Shown piece after piece: positions 26,805 to 40,700 of a stretch of DNA of 64,000 nt (the stretch's first letter is position 1; each line of letters begins with the position of its first letter). The position numbers were made by a program, and so were the translations under genes. This DNA comes from Amphibalanus amphitrite (lineage: Eukaryota > Arthropoda > Thecostraca > Balanomorpha > Balanidae): NCBI RefSeq assembly GCF_019059575.1, contig NW_024881830.1, forward strand, positions 124,001-188,000, in the 5' to 3' direction. The notes below the pieces were generated by a model. That model did no database searches, was not told where the DNA came from, and worked only from the letters and a program-made list of their open reading frames with translations.

Positions 26805-29800
26805 CTACTGAACCTGCTGGCGGTGCAGCTGGACGATCTGCTCCACAATCGAGGGGTCCTGCAGCGTCGAGATGTCGCCCAGGTCGTCCGGCTGGTTGGC
26901 CGCGATCTTGCGCAGAATTCGCCGCATAATCTTGCCGGAGCGCGTCTTGGGCAGACCGGGCACGATCTGAGGACATGGCGAAACGGTCAAACTGGGAAGG
27001 GGTGGGAACGGCGCACAAATGCTGATGGGCTAACTAGCTTGCCCACCTTCGCCAAAGGCTGCCCCATTCGGGGGTGGTCCCTAGAGTCGCCAGCCCTCCC
27101 AATGTGATACTGTATCTTTGTCCACTTGTCGGACTTTTTTGTCTATTCATATGGTTATGCGTCAGTCTGTCCAGCTGTCTGCTTTGGCGTGCGTCAAGAC
27201 CTCATATTTCTTATTGAATCTTGGTGCGCACTAAGCATAAAATAGCGCACTAACACTACATTTGTCTGCACGTGCGCCCAGACACGCAGCCTCTCACCAC
27301 CCACCAGCATGTGATCGGGCACGGCGTATCCGGCGATGTTGTTCCTGATGAGCCCCTTCAGCGTGTCCTTGACCTCCTGGTCAGTCACCGTGACGTCGTT
27401 CTTCATGATGATGAACGCGTACAGACCCTCGCCCTTGAGCTCGTGCGGAAATCCGACCACAGCCGTCTCGGCCACCGGCTCGTACTCGTCCTGAGGGCGA
27501 TCAGAGGGTTCGCAATAGTGAGTGTCAGACGGAGGTCAGATAGCTGTTAGTCGGCAGTACGATGACTGTCAAAGTGTTCGGGGAGGAGTTCAGTGACAGA
27601 CGGAAGGTTAGACAGCGGGCACACAACAGCCCGGATAGATAGACGGGACGCTCATGGCCAAGGCTGGGAATGCACGAGACTTGTGACTCGTACAACCACC
27701 ATTGATTGCATTGATTGTTATGAAAAAGAAAATATATTGCATGAGAATATATCTAACGATCCCCCTCTCCTCCCACGGTCACTGACCATAACATCCTCGA
27801 CCTCGGCGGTGCCCAGCCGGTGACCGGTTACGTTGATGACGTCATCCATGCGGCCGGTGATCTGGTAATAGCCGCCGGGGTGTCTGGCAACACGGCCAGT
27901 GGCGTACTCAGCGAGGGTGGGCGGCGGACAGTGGCGCACTCAGGGAGAAAGGCACAACTGGCGACTGACTAGCCAAAAATGGGCAGGGCAGCTCGCAGAC
28001 ACACAAAAACTGGCCAAGTGATGGCTTTAGAGTTAACACTGGCACGCTTTGCAATGCAACAGAGCATACAGCCACGGTGGGGGAGGGGTGAGGGGTGACT
28101 AGCCAAACTACTAACAAGGCAGGCTGGGGACTACAAAAAGACATTGCGCGACATCGTGCGACGCGGGCGCGTACGATAATAATGCCCATTAACTGATGGT
28201 GCTGCGGCGAGCTCTAGACTAGCAACACACCCAAAAGAGTGCGCCATGGCGGCAAATGAGGTGGTGACTACAGCTCAGGGGATCAGGCTCAGGCAGCGCA
28301 TGCCATTGTTCACAACCAGACCGGCGCGTCCCCTCGACTCATCTACCCACCTGTGTGCGCCGTCTCCGGTGAAGTAGTATCCCGGCATCGGCTTCAGGTA
28401 GGTCTCGACGTAGCGCTGGTGGGAGCCGTAGATAGTCCGCGCCATGCCTGGCCACGGCCGTTTGAGGCACAGCGCTCCCATCACGTCCTCGCCAGAGATC
28501 TCATTGTTCTGTCCACGGAGGGGAGGGGTGGGTTAATAAATGGAGAGAGTCAGAGGAAGAGCAACGGAAGGTCAGTGGATGGGAGGAAAGGGTAGGTCGG
28601 AGGAGGGAAATGGGCGGCTCAGTTGAGGGGCATGGATGTATCAGAGGAGGGGTAGGACGGGTCGGGTAGGTGAATCATAAAGAGGATCAGGAAAACTGAA
28701 CAAGACCAGGGTAGACGACTGAATGGAAGTCAACAGAATCAACCAGCATGACCAGAGGGTATCAAACAAAAGGAGTAGAAATAGTGCGCGCCCTGAGTAC
28801 AAGCCGTTACGGTGATGAGGCTTTGAACTGTACGGTGTCTATACGGGTGTCTTCGCCAGCCGTACCTTTTCGTCCAGTAGGACGGGCTCGATGCCGTACA
28901 TGGGCCGCATCGGCATGCCGGGCCGGATCTCGGCACCCTCGGCCGACGGACGCGGAGCCAGGCACACACCGCCCGTCTCTGTAATCGTAAGGACCCGGTC
29001 AGGCTTCGGGTCAGGTCACAGGGCCCAGAGTAGAGTCAGGCACACGCCGCCGGTCTCTGTAGGTAAAGAGGTCGCGTCAGGTCAGGATACAGGTCCGGTA
29101 ACAGGCTGCGGCCAAGCAGTGATTCTGGGAGCATAAGCCCACTGCTCAGTCTGGTAGGTTTTGGCTGAACGCGACATTAGAAAGCAAACAAGCCCATTCT
29201 TGCTAAGTAAGACAAAAGCGTGTTATGCCCAGGCGCACTTCAGAATACAGTCTGACTCGAAATACACACTAAACATCGGAACAGCATCTCTGAGGCTGTT
29301 TGTACCGTCACTGCAAAAGATACACAGACGCCAGTAGCATTAGCTGTCGATGGAGACAGCAACGGGTTGCAACTATCCACTCAGTCCCACATGCCATCCC
29401 GGCGACCATAGTTCCTTCTGAATCTGTAACTCACCGGTCTGCCACCATGTGTCGATGACGGAGCAGCGTTTGTCGCCGACCACATCGTTGTACCACTGCC
29501 ACGCCTCGTGGTTCAGCGGCTCACCCACACAGCCCAGCACGCGCAGGGAGGAGCGATCATACCTGACGATAGAGAAGGCGTCACCGCCAGCAGGGAATCA
29601 GATTGGGGAGGGACAAGTCATCGGGCAGCGGGCGTTTATCGTGAACAGCGGGTGTTTCTGAGACTGACGGGTTTATTGAGCAGTAGCTGTGGAGCACACC
29701 AGAAAACTTCCCAATGGCGGGTGAGATGTGATGACAAAGGTGAAGCAGCTTACATACATCATACGCAGTGCCGATCCTCCATCAGAAATAAGAGTTTATA

Positions 29801-32800
29801 CGAGGGAGGCTGCAAAGGGATAGCGAGTGGGGTCGGTGAGCTGAGATACTCACTTTGTGACCCAGCTGTCTCCGTGTTTGAGCAGCAGCCTCAGTGCCGT
29901 GGGCGCGCCGTAAAAGTGGGTCGGACGCAGCCGCTGCACCATCTCCCAGTACCGGCCTGCCGGAGAACAGATGGACACATAAAGCTATACAAATATAGAT
30001 ATACGGACATATATGTACAGACACACATACTGGACGCAACATCCCAGCACCGGCGTGCTGGGAACAGACAGATACAAACATATAAGACGCAGCTGTTGCA
30101 AATACCAAATACTCGTATCATCACCCAGAGGCGGTCTGAGTCTGCAGGAGACCAGACGTGACAGATACAGACACAGTACACAAATTCATCAGCCTCCGGG
30201 GTCACCACTCACCACCCCAATGGCGCCACCAATGCTGCCGCGGATGAATACGATATGCCCCGTAAGACAGGTGATAACTTGGTGCGGCACGGACTACAGA
30301 GGGTATGATATCGAACGGATGGTCACAGAGCGACACGCGATGGCCTGGCCTGGGTCTGGATAGAACAGCATCAATTCTACTGACCTGAATCCGGCTTTCT
30401 ATTGAGCTGAGTGCGGCTAGGCGGGCAGGGTTTCTAATTTCTACTGACCTGAGTGTAAGTCGACTGGTCGTAATTCTAATGACCAGGACCCGGGTAGAAG
30501 GTACTCTACCGACCTGGGTCCGGGTAGACGGGCGTGCTCTCGAACATGATGGCCGTGCCGCCGGTGGCCAGCGGGCCGTACACCACGTGACTGTGACCGG
30601 TGATCCAGCCGATGTCGGCCACACAGCCGAACACGTCGCCAGGCCGCAGGTCAAACACTTGCTGTCGACAGGGGACGGGGGACGCAGGGTCAGCCACACA
30701 GTCGAATATGTCGCCGGGCCGCAGGTCAAACACTTGCTGTCGACAGGGGACGGGGGACGCAGGGTCAGCTATGTCGCCGGACCGCAGGTCAAACACTTGC
30801 TGTCGACAGGGGACGGGGGACGCAGGGTCAGCCCACAGCTAAACACGTCCCCGGACCGCAGGTCAAACACTTGCTGTCGACAGGGGACGGGGGACGCAGG
30901 GTCAGCTATGTCGCCGGACCGCAGGTCAAACACTTGCTGTCGACAGGGGACGGGGGACGCAGGGTCAGCCCACAGCTAAACACGTCCCCGGACCGCAGGT
31001 CAAACACTTGCTGTCGACAGGGGACGGGGGACGCAGGGTCAGCTATGTCGCCGGACCGCAGGTCAAACACTTGCTGTCGACAGGGGACGGGGGACGCAGG
31101 GTCAGCCCACAGCTAAACACGTCCCCGGACCGCAGGTCAAACACTTGCTGTCGACAGGGGACGGGGGACGCAGGGTCAGCTATGTCGCCGGACCGCAGGT
31201 CAAACACTTGCTGTCGACAGGGGACGGGGGACGCAGGGTCAACCCACAGCCGAACACGTCGCCGGGCCGTAGGTCAAACACTTGCTGCAGACAAGGCAGG
31301 GGACGGGGACATACTGCCAGCATACTAGTCAGCAGGGTCACCAATGACTAAGTCAGCACAAACAGCACTCAGCAGCATCACCACAAATGTCAGCATATTG
31401 TCCGCTACGGGTCCCCACAAGGATTTCGCATCAGGTCAGTGGACGGTATTATCATGTGATGCTACTTCAGCTATACTAACTGCCTTATAATTTGTTTTAA
31501 TTTGTGATGACTTAACAAAGTACGACCAAAGCCCCTTGGGTGGTTATACGCCAAGAACTGGAATGCCGAACATATGAAACTCTAAGTTCGCTAGCACTAT
31601 TAACACCAAGAACACCGATTTCATTTTTTTTATCCGATGGAGTTTTTATCAGTGGGTCTGCATGCGAAAGATGAACGCCACCAGACAGATATACTAGGGC
31701 CGTCACAACATCCGACAATAGTGAGCATTAATTTGTCTGTCCGTCCGCCGTCTGTCCGCTGACTGCAGTTCTGACACCGAGGGCCGCGACAGGCGAGCCC
31801 ATCGTGCTCAGTGTCGCTGTAGGTGAAAGGTGAATGCGGCCAGATGTTCTAGGTGGCCAGACACCTCGTGAACTTTCTTTAGAAGTAGCATAGCATACTA
31901 TCCTTTTCAAACGATGCTGACGGAAAGGTGCCAAGCGCCCAACCCTGATATTGGTCTTGAGCCCGTGAGCAGCATTTGCTAGTCAACCGTCTACTGGTCA
32001 GTGTTTGTAAGTCCATCATCTAACGGCCCGCCCTACCGGCGGTTTGAATTTGAACGGCCACACGGACTGGTTCCATGTGCGACTGTCTCGGCGGCTATAC
32101 ACGGACCGGGCGACGGGCTCCGGTCCAGCGGTCACTGTTTATAGGGCCAGGCGGCGCCGATCAGGGCACGGCAGGCGTGGCACGGAACTGAGGTCCGATA
32201 TGCTCCGCGGTCCAAAGTGGTCCTGAAGCTCCATATGGTCCCCGGACCGATGTAGTCCCACGGCCCTAAATAGGCGGTGCTATGGTTCCTGCTGATTCCA
32301 TGGTCCATATCACCACTTAGAGCTATAATATCACGGTTCAGTATCTATCGAGCCCCTATTGATTCTGACTCTGAGGCCATGGCACTATCATAGGTTCCCG
32401 CCCGTGATTTCACGAAACTCGCAGTGATAACAGTGAGCCGAACCATTCCTCTCGTTATTCAAGGTATTAAAAACTCCACCGTCTTGCCACCAATGCTGAT
32501 ACTTCTAATGCCGATGAAGTTTGGAGCGGTGCGCGAAACCGCTCCAAGCCCTTTAGCCCAAATAAAATCACACAGACGGCACACTGCACTTGGGCGATGG
32601 ACCAGGCCGCCGGCCGGTTTAGCTGTGTAAACTATTGCATACCGGAGCTTGCACGCACCGATCAGGTGCTCGGTGTTCATTCAAACTGACAGACGGGCGG
32701 GTGGGCGTGCCACAGAGGAGCGCCGGCCAAGGCCAGTCAAGGGCACGACCGCCGCGACTCCTCCCCCCCCCCCACACACACACACATACTCGTACACGAA

Positions 32801-35800
32801 CTGAAAGTTGCAGCCGGAGACACCGTTCGTTATTCTTCAGAGCGAGGTGGTAGCGAACAACAGGTAAATCCAAGTTAGGTGGTAACTGAGTTAAGTGACT
32901 TTGAGGGAGCAATTACCTGCAGTTTTGATCAACTCAAGCATCGGCTCCTGTCAGAAACATTCTAAGCCGAAGCTAGTGCCAAGAGCCGCATTGCCATGGA
33001 CGAGTGTGTTTGATTATTGCTAAGTGGTAGGTACTGACGTCAAACTGTTCAACTTGATGTCAATGAGTGGATACTCCAGCGTCGAGTGCCTCCTCAAAGT
33101 GTGTTTGCATAGTGATAGGTTAGTAAGAGCGTCAAGAATCAGAATTGCTGGCAGTGCGACACAAATCCCAGTATCTGCCGCTATTTCGGGATAATTGAGA
33201 CGAGATTGTCCTGCACTGATAATCACAAGGACCGGTCAGTTTCGGCCAGTCAGGCGAATTTGAGCCAGCACTGTTGCTGTGACAGATTGGAGCAGGCTGC
33301 CTTTCCCTTCCTCGCCCGTTTAGCCGACGCCGTGTCATGACCACTCTCCGCATCACGCGGGGGCTTTCTCATCTAGCCAACTGACCAATCTCACACACAC
33401 CGAACAACACCGCTCTGAAGTCACATTCAGCTGGGCGGGACGCTGGCTGGGTCACCACGGTCTGAGTTTGAGGGTCAGCTGCCCCGTATTTGCCGCTGTT
33501 GGTGACAACTGGCAGCGGGGCTCTGATCTGGACCCGGCACCGGCCGTGGTCGGGCGTCAGAGTCGGAGTGGAGACGGCTGAGCTCTATAGAGGGCCGGTG
33601 AGTGCGGTCAGAGGTTGATTGTTGCACAACACGGTCAGGTCGGCGACCCCGCCCGCTACCACCGCGGCTAGCCGCTCGGACGGCGCGGCGCGGCGGTGGG
33701 AGCTGCTCCGTTTGGACGGGTCTGGTTCGGTTGCGGCGGCACAACGAAATAGAATGGAGGAAACAGCCATGACAAACTGAAATCGCCCTCCAGCACAGAT
33801 CAGACAGACATCAGTGCTGGCAGGGGATAGAAAGAGAGCCAAGGGAAGCAAACTCCAGAGTAGAAAGAACAGAGGACTTCACGGTAGAGTGATGGAGGAC
33901 GGCCCAGAGAAAATCGGATGGGAGCGGAATCCAAGATAGAGTAGCCACGCCCGGATGGGATCACCAATCAAGTTGCTAAAACTTCGCTGTTCATTCAAGA
34001 GCCACCTTATACCGCGGCATGTACCCTACCACTGCGCAGCAGCAGCCTAGTAGAGCCGTTCTCGAAATCAGCAGCTATTCACAATAAATGATAGTTTTAT
34101 CTTCGAGATCACCAGAATCCTCTAGGATCCTCGGCAATCCTAGTAAGTGCACAGCGATTGTGCAAACACAGATGCAAGGTAACTCGGCACAGACAGGGAC
34201 CGTCTAGACTATCGGGGCTTTGTTGTGACGCTCTTATCAAACAAATTAGGCACATTAAAACCAGGAACAAACGTAAAATTACGATCATGCACATAAAAGT
34301 TTTAACGAATCTTCAGGTTCCAGTTCAAGCATTCGATATTCAAAAGAACCAGCATCGGTAATGGGAAAAGCAGCATAATAAATCAAACCGTAATCGCACA
34401 ATTCTCACTTTGCGGGATGTCCATTAAATCAACAATTTTGCAATGCTATCAGGTTCGCTCCCGTCACCGTTCAGACGGTGTTAACCCCACCGTCAACAAA
34501 GTCTGGAATTATGGCGAGGTCATACAGGTGCAGACACTGCTATCTAGGCGCCTGTCTGCTCTTCTGTATGTTTGGTTCATGTGAGACCGTATAAAGGGGT
34601 GTATGTATGTTTGCTGTCGCCTTTATCGCATGATCATTGATCACGCTGACGTGTCGCAGTCGTGGCACTCCAGTGATGGCTAGCTGTCCCAATGAGGCCT
34701 GCGCTACTCCGTTGGTGAATGGAATTATATGCATGTCTCCTCGGGCTGCGCCATTGGTGTGTGGTTGAGCGCCCGATTGACTGGAATTAGTGTCCGGCCA
34801 GGTAAGCCTGTCGGTGCTCTAGACACAGTCCTATCATCCTCACTAAGCCCGTCCTGTTGGGCCCGGCTCTCCTGGGCTGTTCGGTATCGTTCGATATATC
34901 ATCCCTTGACGACACGGTGCCACAGCGACATGAGATGACGCCAGCTGACAGCAGTGATACTGACACAGCCCACTCTGACCGTGGGTCGCGGGCGGACTTG
35001 TGCCAAGGTCCCAAAAAGATCCGAGATCCAGGGTTCGCAGAGTCCAAGGTCTGGGACCTTGATGGATCCTGGACCTTGCATTGTCATTTTTGTCGCGAGA
35101 CCTTGGAAACCCAGGACCTTAAAACATCCATATGCCGCGAGACCTTGGAATCCCAGGACCTTAAAACATCCATATGCCGCGAGACCTTGGAATCCCAGGA
35201 CCTCAACATTTGCATATGTCGCGAGACCTTGGAATCCCAGGACCTCAACATTTGCATATGCCGTGAGACCTTGGAATCCCAGGACATCAACATTTCATGT
35301 GACATGAGACCTTAGAAACCCAGGACCTCAACATTTCATATGCCGTAAAACCATGGAAACCCAGGGGTTAGGACCTCAAAATTTTGGTATGCTGCAAGAC
35401 CCTGCAGAATGCAGACCTTCAGTACCAGTTTTATTATTTGTCATGGGATCTTAGGAGAACGGTCTGGACCTACACCATCATTTTGTTAAGGGACCTCAAG
35501 AATCCTGGAAGCTGGACCATGAGGTTTATGTTGCACATGGGCCACTAAGGACCCTGCACTAGGTTTTGTCTGTAAGCACTTCAATAAATATCTATGGTTG
35601 AGCGACCAGCTGCAAGGGGCTAGATAGCTACACCGTACACGAAGAGAACGAACCAGACTGTGTAGACATATATAGAGCAAAATTGTTGCCATGGCTGTGA
35701 GGCAGAACTGGAACAAGAGACATGGTAGCTTTTTACATTATCAATGAACATGGATTATGAAACTGTCAAACAGTGGACAGTGGTGGTTTGGAAAGTTCTT

Positions 35801-37740
35801 TTCTAATCTCACCTCACATATTTTCTGGGTTGTGATATGCCGGGCTTGAAGCTACTTGGAAGCTACCCACTGACCAAGTAAGTGTCAAACTTATTTGTTT
35901 TGCAATTCATCAAATCACCATTGAGCAATGAGCAATATAAGCAATGATTCCATGACAGTTCAACTTTTTCGTTTAGCAGGTTTTCGTCGGACAATTTTTC
36001 GTCTGCAGATTTTCGTCCGCAGACTTTCGTCTATGCATTTGTTCGTCTGTGCATTTTTAAGTCCGCGCATTATTTTCATAAGGACATTTTCCGCCTCGTC
36101 CAGACGAAAAAAATGCCGGACAGAAAAATACTCAGACGAAAAATGCACCAAATTAATTCGAAGAGACGAAAAAATGCAAGACGAAAAAGTCAGACGAAAA
36201 TCTGCCGACGAATAACCGGCTGACGAAAAAATTGTCAGATGGAATTTTGTTCAGAGCCTTCAATCTAATGTGAATGAACAAAAAGTAAGGTTTGCGCTCG
36301 CTGATACTCGAATTCTATTGGCTTAGTCGAGCAGTTTTTCTGTGAGCGCTCGCGCAAACAAGACTTAGAACATATTTTACTTTTTATCCTAGGTATTATG
36401 TAACTGAATGTGCAGAAAATCGAAAGCATATACCTATCCAATTCAACTTTTCCATTTCTATGAAGCCTGTAGGTTTTATTTCTGTTTTTTTATATTGCCT
36501 GAAAGAATACTTGAATGTTTGTCTTCAATAACTGTAAGGTGCTATCCTACATTCCTACTGATAAGGTAAGATTGAATTGAAAGGGACATGAGTATGACAA
36601 TACAAATTGCAAGGTACCTAATACCTATTACCTACCCATATTTTTTATGAATTTGTCAGGTTAAAGAAGGAGAGATTGATATTATGATTCATTTTTAACT
36701 TGTGTTGAAGCTCCCCCTACCTATGTTGGTTAACGATAAAACCACCACAGTCCACAGGTTTGCATAGGTTCTGCCCCTTTCAATGTTGCTGGGCATCTGT
36801 TGGCAGAATATTTAGAAGTAAGTCTGCTCATCAGAATGTTAGTTTGTTTAAGTTCTTGTTGTGGGACCCTGAATACTTTGGATCCTGAGATGTATTCTTG
36901 CCGTGGGACCTCGAGGACTGTGGACCCTGAACTCTGAAGTGTGTACTTGTAATGGGACCTTGAGGACTGTGGATCCTGAAATTCACACTTGTCGTGGGAC
37001 CCTAGGGACTGTGGATCCTGCAATGCATTCTTGTCGTGGGACCTTGGGGACTGTGGATCCTGCAATGCATTCTTGTCGTGGGACCTTGGGGACTGTGGAC
37101 CCTGCAAAGTATACTTGCTATGGGACCTTGGAAACCTTGGATTCTAGAAATTGAATTTGCCGTGGGACCTTGGAAACCTTGGATTCTAGAAATTGAGTTT
37201 GCCGTGGGACCTTGGAAACCTTGATTCTAGAAATTGAATTTGCCGTGGGACCTTGGAAACCTTGGATTCTAGGAATTGAATTTGCCGTTGGACCTTGGAA
37301 ACCTTGGATTCTAAAAATTGAATTTGCCGTGGGACCTTGAGGATCCTGGATCTTGATTTTTGATCCCGGCACAAGTCTGGTCGCGGGTCTCCGTCAGGTG
37401 GGGTTGCAGTGTGGCTCCACAGCCCGGCCAGCGTGGAATGACGGCACCACAGCCAAAACAAACGAGGAAAACAGCTATAGCGGCCCGGATAGAAACAACT
37501 TTCCTTGTAGATTCATACAAGAAGAGAAATATGGTCCAAATGGCACCCCACACAGCGGTCGTGGCCGAGTGGTTAAGGCGTCTGACTAGAAATCAGATTC
37601 CCTCTGGGAGCGTAGGTTCGAGTCCTACCGACCGCGCTGACCCTTTCTTGTGACCCAGCGTGACCCACGAGGTCACGGAGCTCACTCACCTTTTGCGTGA
37701 ACATGCAGTAGAGCAGGTACCCGGCGACGCTGTGCACCAG

Positions 37741-37778
<38 letters not shown>

Positions 37779-40700
37779 TGTAGAGGAAGTCCTCAGCGTC
37801 CATGGCGGCGGGCTCACACTCGGCGGGGGCCGCCTCCATCGCCTGGGGGCACGCACAGACAGGCAGGACCGTATGAGAATTCAAATTGATAACAGTAAGG
37901 TGGCGGTTGAGCGGCATAGGTACGAAAAAGGACGATTGCAATTATAGTGCTTTTGTCTGTTGAAATCGTGTTAAATACCTACAGAAAATTAACAGAATGT
38001 TAAAACTGACCTTATGATCATATCAGAGAAGTTATTTGAAAATGGACTTTTTAACAATCATGCTCAGAAAAACGTATCATGTAAGGATACAGGAAATGTG
38101 GAGGATCTGTCATCTGTCAAACCAGTATAACGCCTTTTGGGGCGAATAACGGAGCGAGCGAGAGGGTGGGCCTTGCACGTGCGAAATTGCGAGGTGGTAC
38201 CTCCAACTGACTTGTGCACGGCACCCTACTAGCCGGTCTCTAGCGACGTGCCAAATTTGGGCACAATCGGCCCAGCCGTTCTCGAGATCTGGAAGCGGCA
38301 CCCTGCACGTGCGCACGTGCAAAATGGGTCCCAACTGACTTTTGCACGGCACCCTACAAACCGGTCCCTAACTGTGTACTTCTATAGAGCCTTGCTGTGT
38401 ACCAAATTTGAGCGCCATCGGCCCAGCCATTCTCGAGATCTGGAATCGACCCCTGCACGTGCGCACGTGCAGCAGCACCCCAACTCTGGCACATGGATAT
38501 GCATTGCCTAGTGGGTGCCTACCTACATGCCAACTTTCAGCGCAATCGGCCAAGTAGTTACCGAGATATTGCAACAATTACAAAAGTGACACCTCTTCGT
38601 TTTGCACGTGGCACGTGCATAAGGGGTCACCCACATGCATCGGGAATAGTCCAATACTTGGTAGAAGGAATGAAGCTACCCTACAAAAATTACCGCATGT
38701 AAATCGGTCAAGTGGTTGCTGAGATATAAGCGTCGCAGAATCGTGACCACGGCCGGCCGGCCGGCCGGCCGGCCGCTCATACTCAGAAATTTCCGTTAAT
38801 CTAAGGAAAGACTACGCTCGCTTCGCTCGCTCCGTAACCAGTATAACGCCTTTTGGGGCGACTAACGGAGCGAGCGAGAGGGTGAGCCTTGCACGTGCGA
38901 AATTGCGAGGGGGTACCTCCAACTGAGTTGTGCACGGCACCCTACTAACCGGTCTCTAGCGATGTGCCAAATTTGAGCACAATCGGCCCAGCCGTTCTCG
39001 AGATCTGGAGGCGGCACCCTGCACGTGCGCACGTGCAAAATGGGTCCCAACTGACTTTTGCACGGCACCCTACTAACCGGTCCCTAACCATGTACCAAAT
39101 TTGAGCGCCATCGGTCCAGCCGTTCTCGAGATCTGGAATCGACCCCTGCACGTGCGCACGTGCAGCAGCACCCCAACTCTGGCACATGGATATGCATTGC
39201 CTAGTGGGTGCCTACCTACATGCCAACTTTCAGCGCAATCGGCCAAGTAGTTACCGAGATATTGCAACAATTACAAAAGTGACACCTGTTCGTTTTGCAT
39301 GTGGCACGTGCATAAGGGGTCACCCACATGCATCGGGAATAGTCCAATACTTGGTAGAAGGAATGAAGCTACCCTACAAAAATTACCGCATGTAAATCGG
39401 TCAAGTGGTTGCTGAGATATAAGCCTCGCAAAAGCGTGACCACGGCCGGCCGGCCGGCCGCTCATACTCAGAAATTTCCGTTAATCTAAGTAAAGACTAC
39501 GCTCGCTTCGCTCGCTCCGTAACCAGTATAACGCCTTTTGGGGCGACTAACGGAGCGAGCGAGAGGGTTTGCCTTGCACGTGCGAAATTTCGAGGGGGTA
39601 CCTCCAACTGACTTGTGCACGGCACCCTCCTAAGCGGTCTCTAGCGATGTGCCAAATTTGAGCACAATCGGCCCAGCCGTTCTCGAGATCTGGAAGCGGC
39701 ACCCTGCACGTGCGCACGTGCAAAATGGGTCCCAACTGACTTGTGCACGGCACCCTACTAATTGGTCCCTAACCGTATACCAAATTTGAGCGCAATCGGT
39801 CCAGCCGTTCTCGAGATCTGGAAACGACCCCTGCACGTGCGCACGTGCAGCAGCACCCCAACTCTGGCACATGGATATGCATTGCCTAGTGGGTGCCAAG
39901 TGCCTACCTACATGCCAACTTTCAGCGCAATCGGCCCAATAGTTACCGAGATATTGCAACTATTACAAAAGTGACACCTCTTCGTTTTGCACGTGGCACG
40001 TGCATAAGGGGTCACCCACATGCATCGAGAATCATCCAATACTTGGTAGAAGGAATGAAGCTACCTTACAAAAATTACCGCATGTAAATCGGTCAAGTGA
40101 TTGCTGAGATATAAGCGTCGCAGAATCGTGACCACGGCCGGCCGGCCGGCCGCTCATACTCAGAAATTTCCGTTATTCTACAGGGTGGGGCAGAAAGATT
40201 TACCTCTTGATTTTTGAAAATATTTCGGTCCAGAACGAAGATATTCAAATGATTTTTGGTACACGTATTCAGTAGCATGTACACATCTCAGCAACGGCAC
40301 TATGAACCAATTTGACCACCTTTGGTCTTCACCCCTGCCCCGAAACCTCTCCCTGCGGAGAGGCGCGAGCGCCGCACGGTGTCTTCGTCGAAATTCGACC
40401 ATGCCGTCTCGAGTGCCAGCTTCAGAGCGGCGATGCTGCTGTGTGGTGTTGCACACTTCTCCCTCTCCAGGATGGCCCAGGTGGTGAAGTCCATCGGGTT
40501 CAGGTCTGGACTTGATGGTGTCCGCATGTCCTTGTCCCAGAATCCAGGCATGTGGGTCTTGCACCACTGTTGAGTGAAGTTGGCCGTCTGAGACGACGCA
40601 ACGTCCTGGACGACGACGTATCCGTCTCGGAACGACTGAGTGATCCAAGGCAGAGCATGTTACTCCAGCAGATGGACATTAACGTGTGAACTGACTTTCA

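Noticed and set aside
30479-31351. Repeated plus-strand open frames and regular spacing resembling a CRISPR or coding repeat
   Set aside because: The spacers are themselves conserved and the sequence is the amplified ACSS1 acceptor on the minus strand; the genome is eukaryotic.
35084-35315. 14-residue repeat proteins on both strands
   Set aside because: Shadows of the 43-bp minisatellite.
38110-39959. Minus-strand frames with repeated Cys-rich peptides
   Set aside because: They repeat with the 0.7-kb units and change frame between copies.
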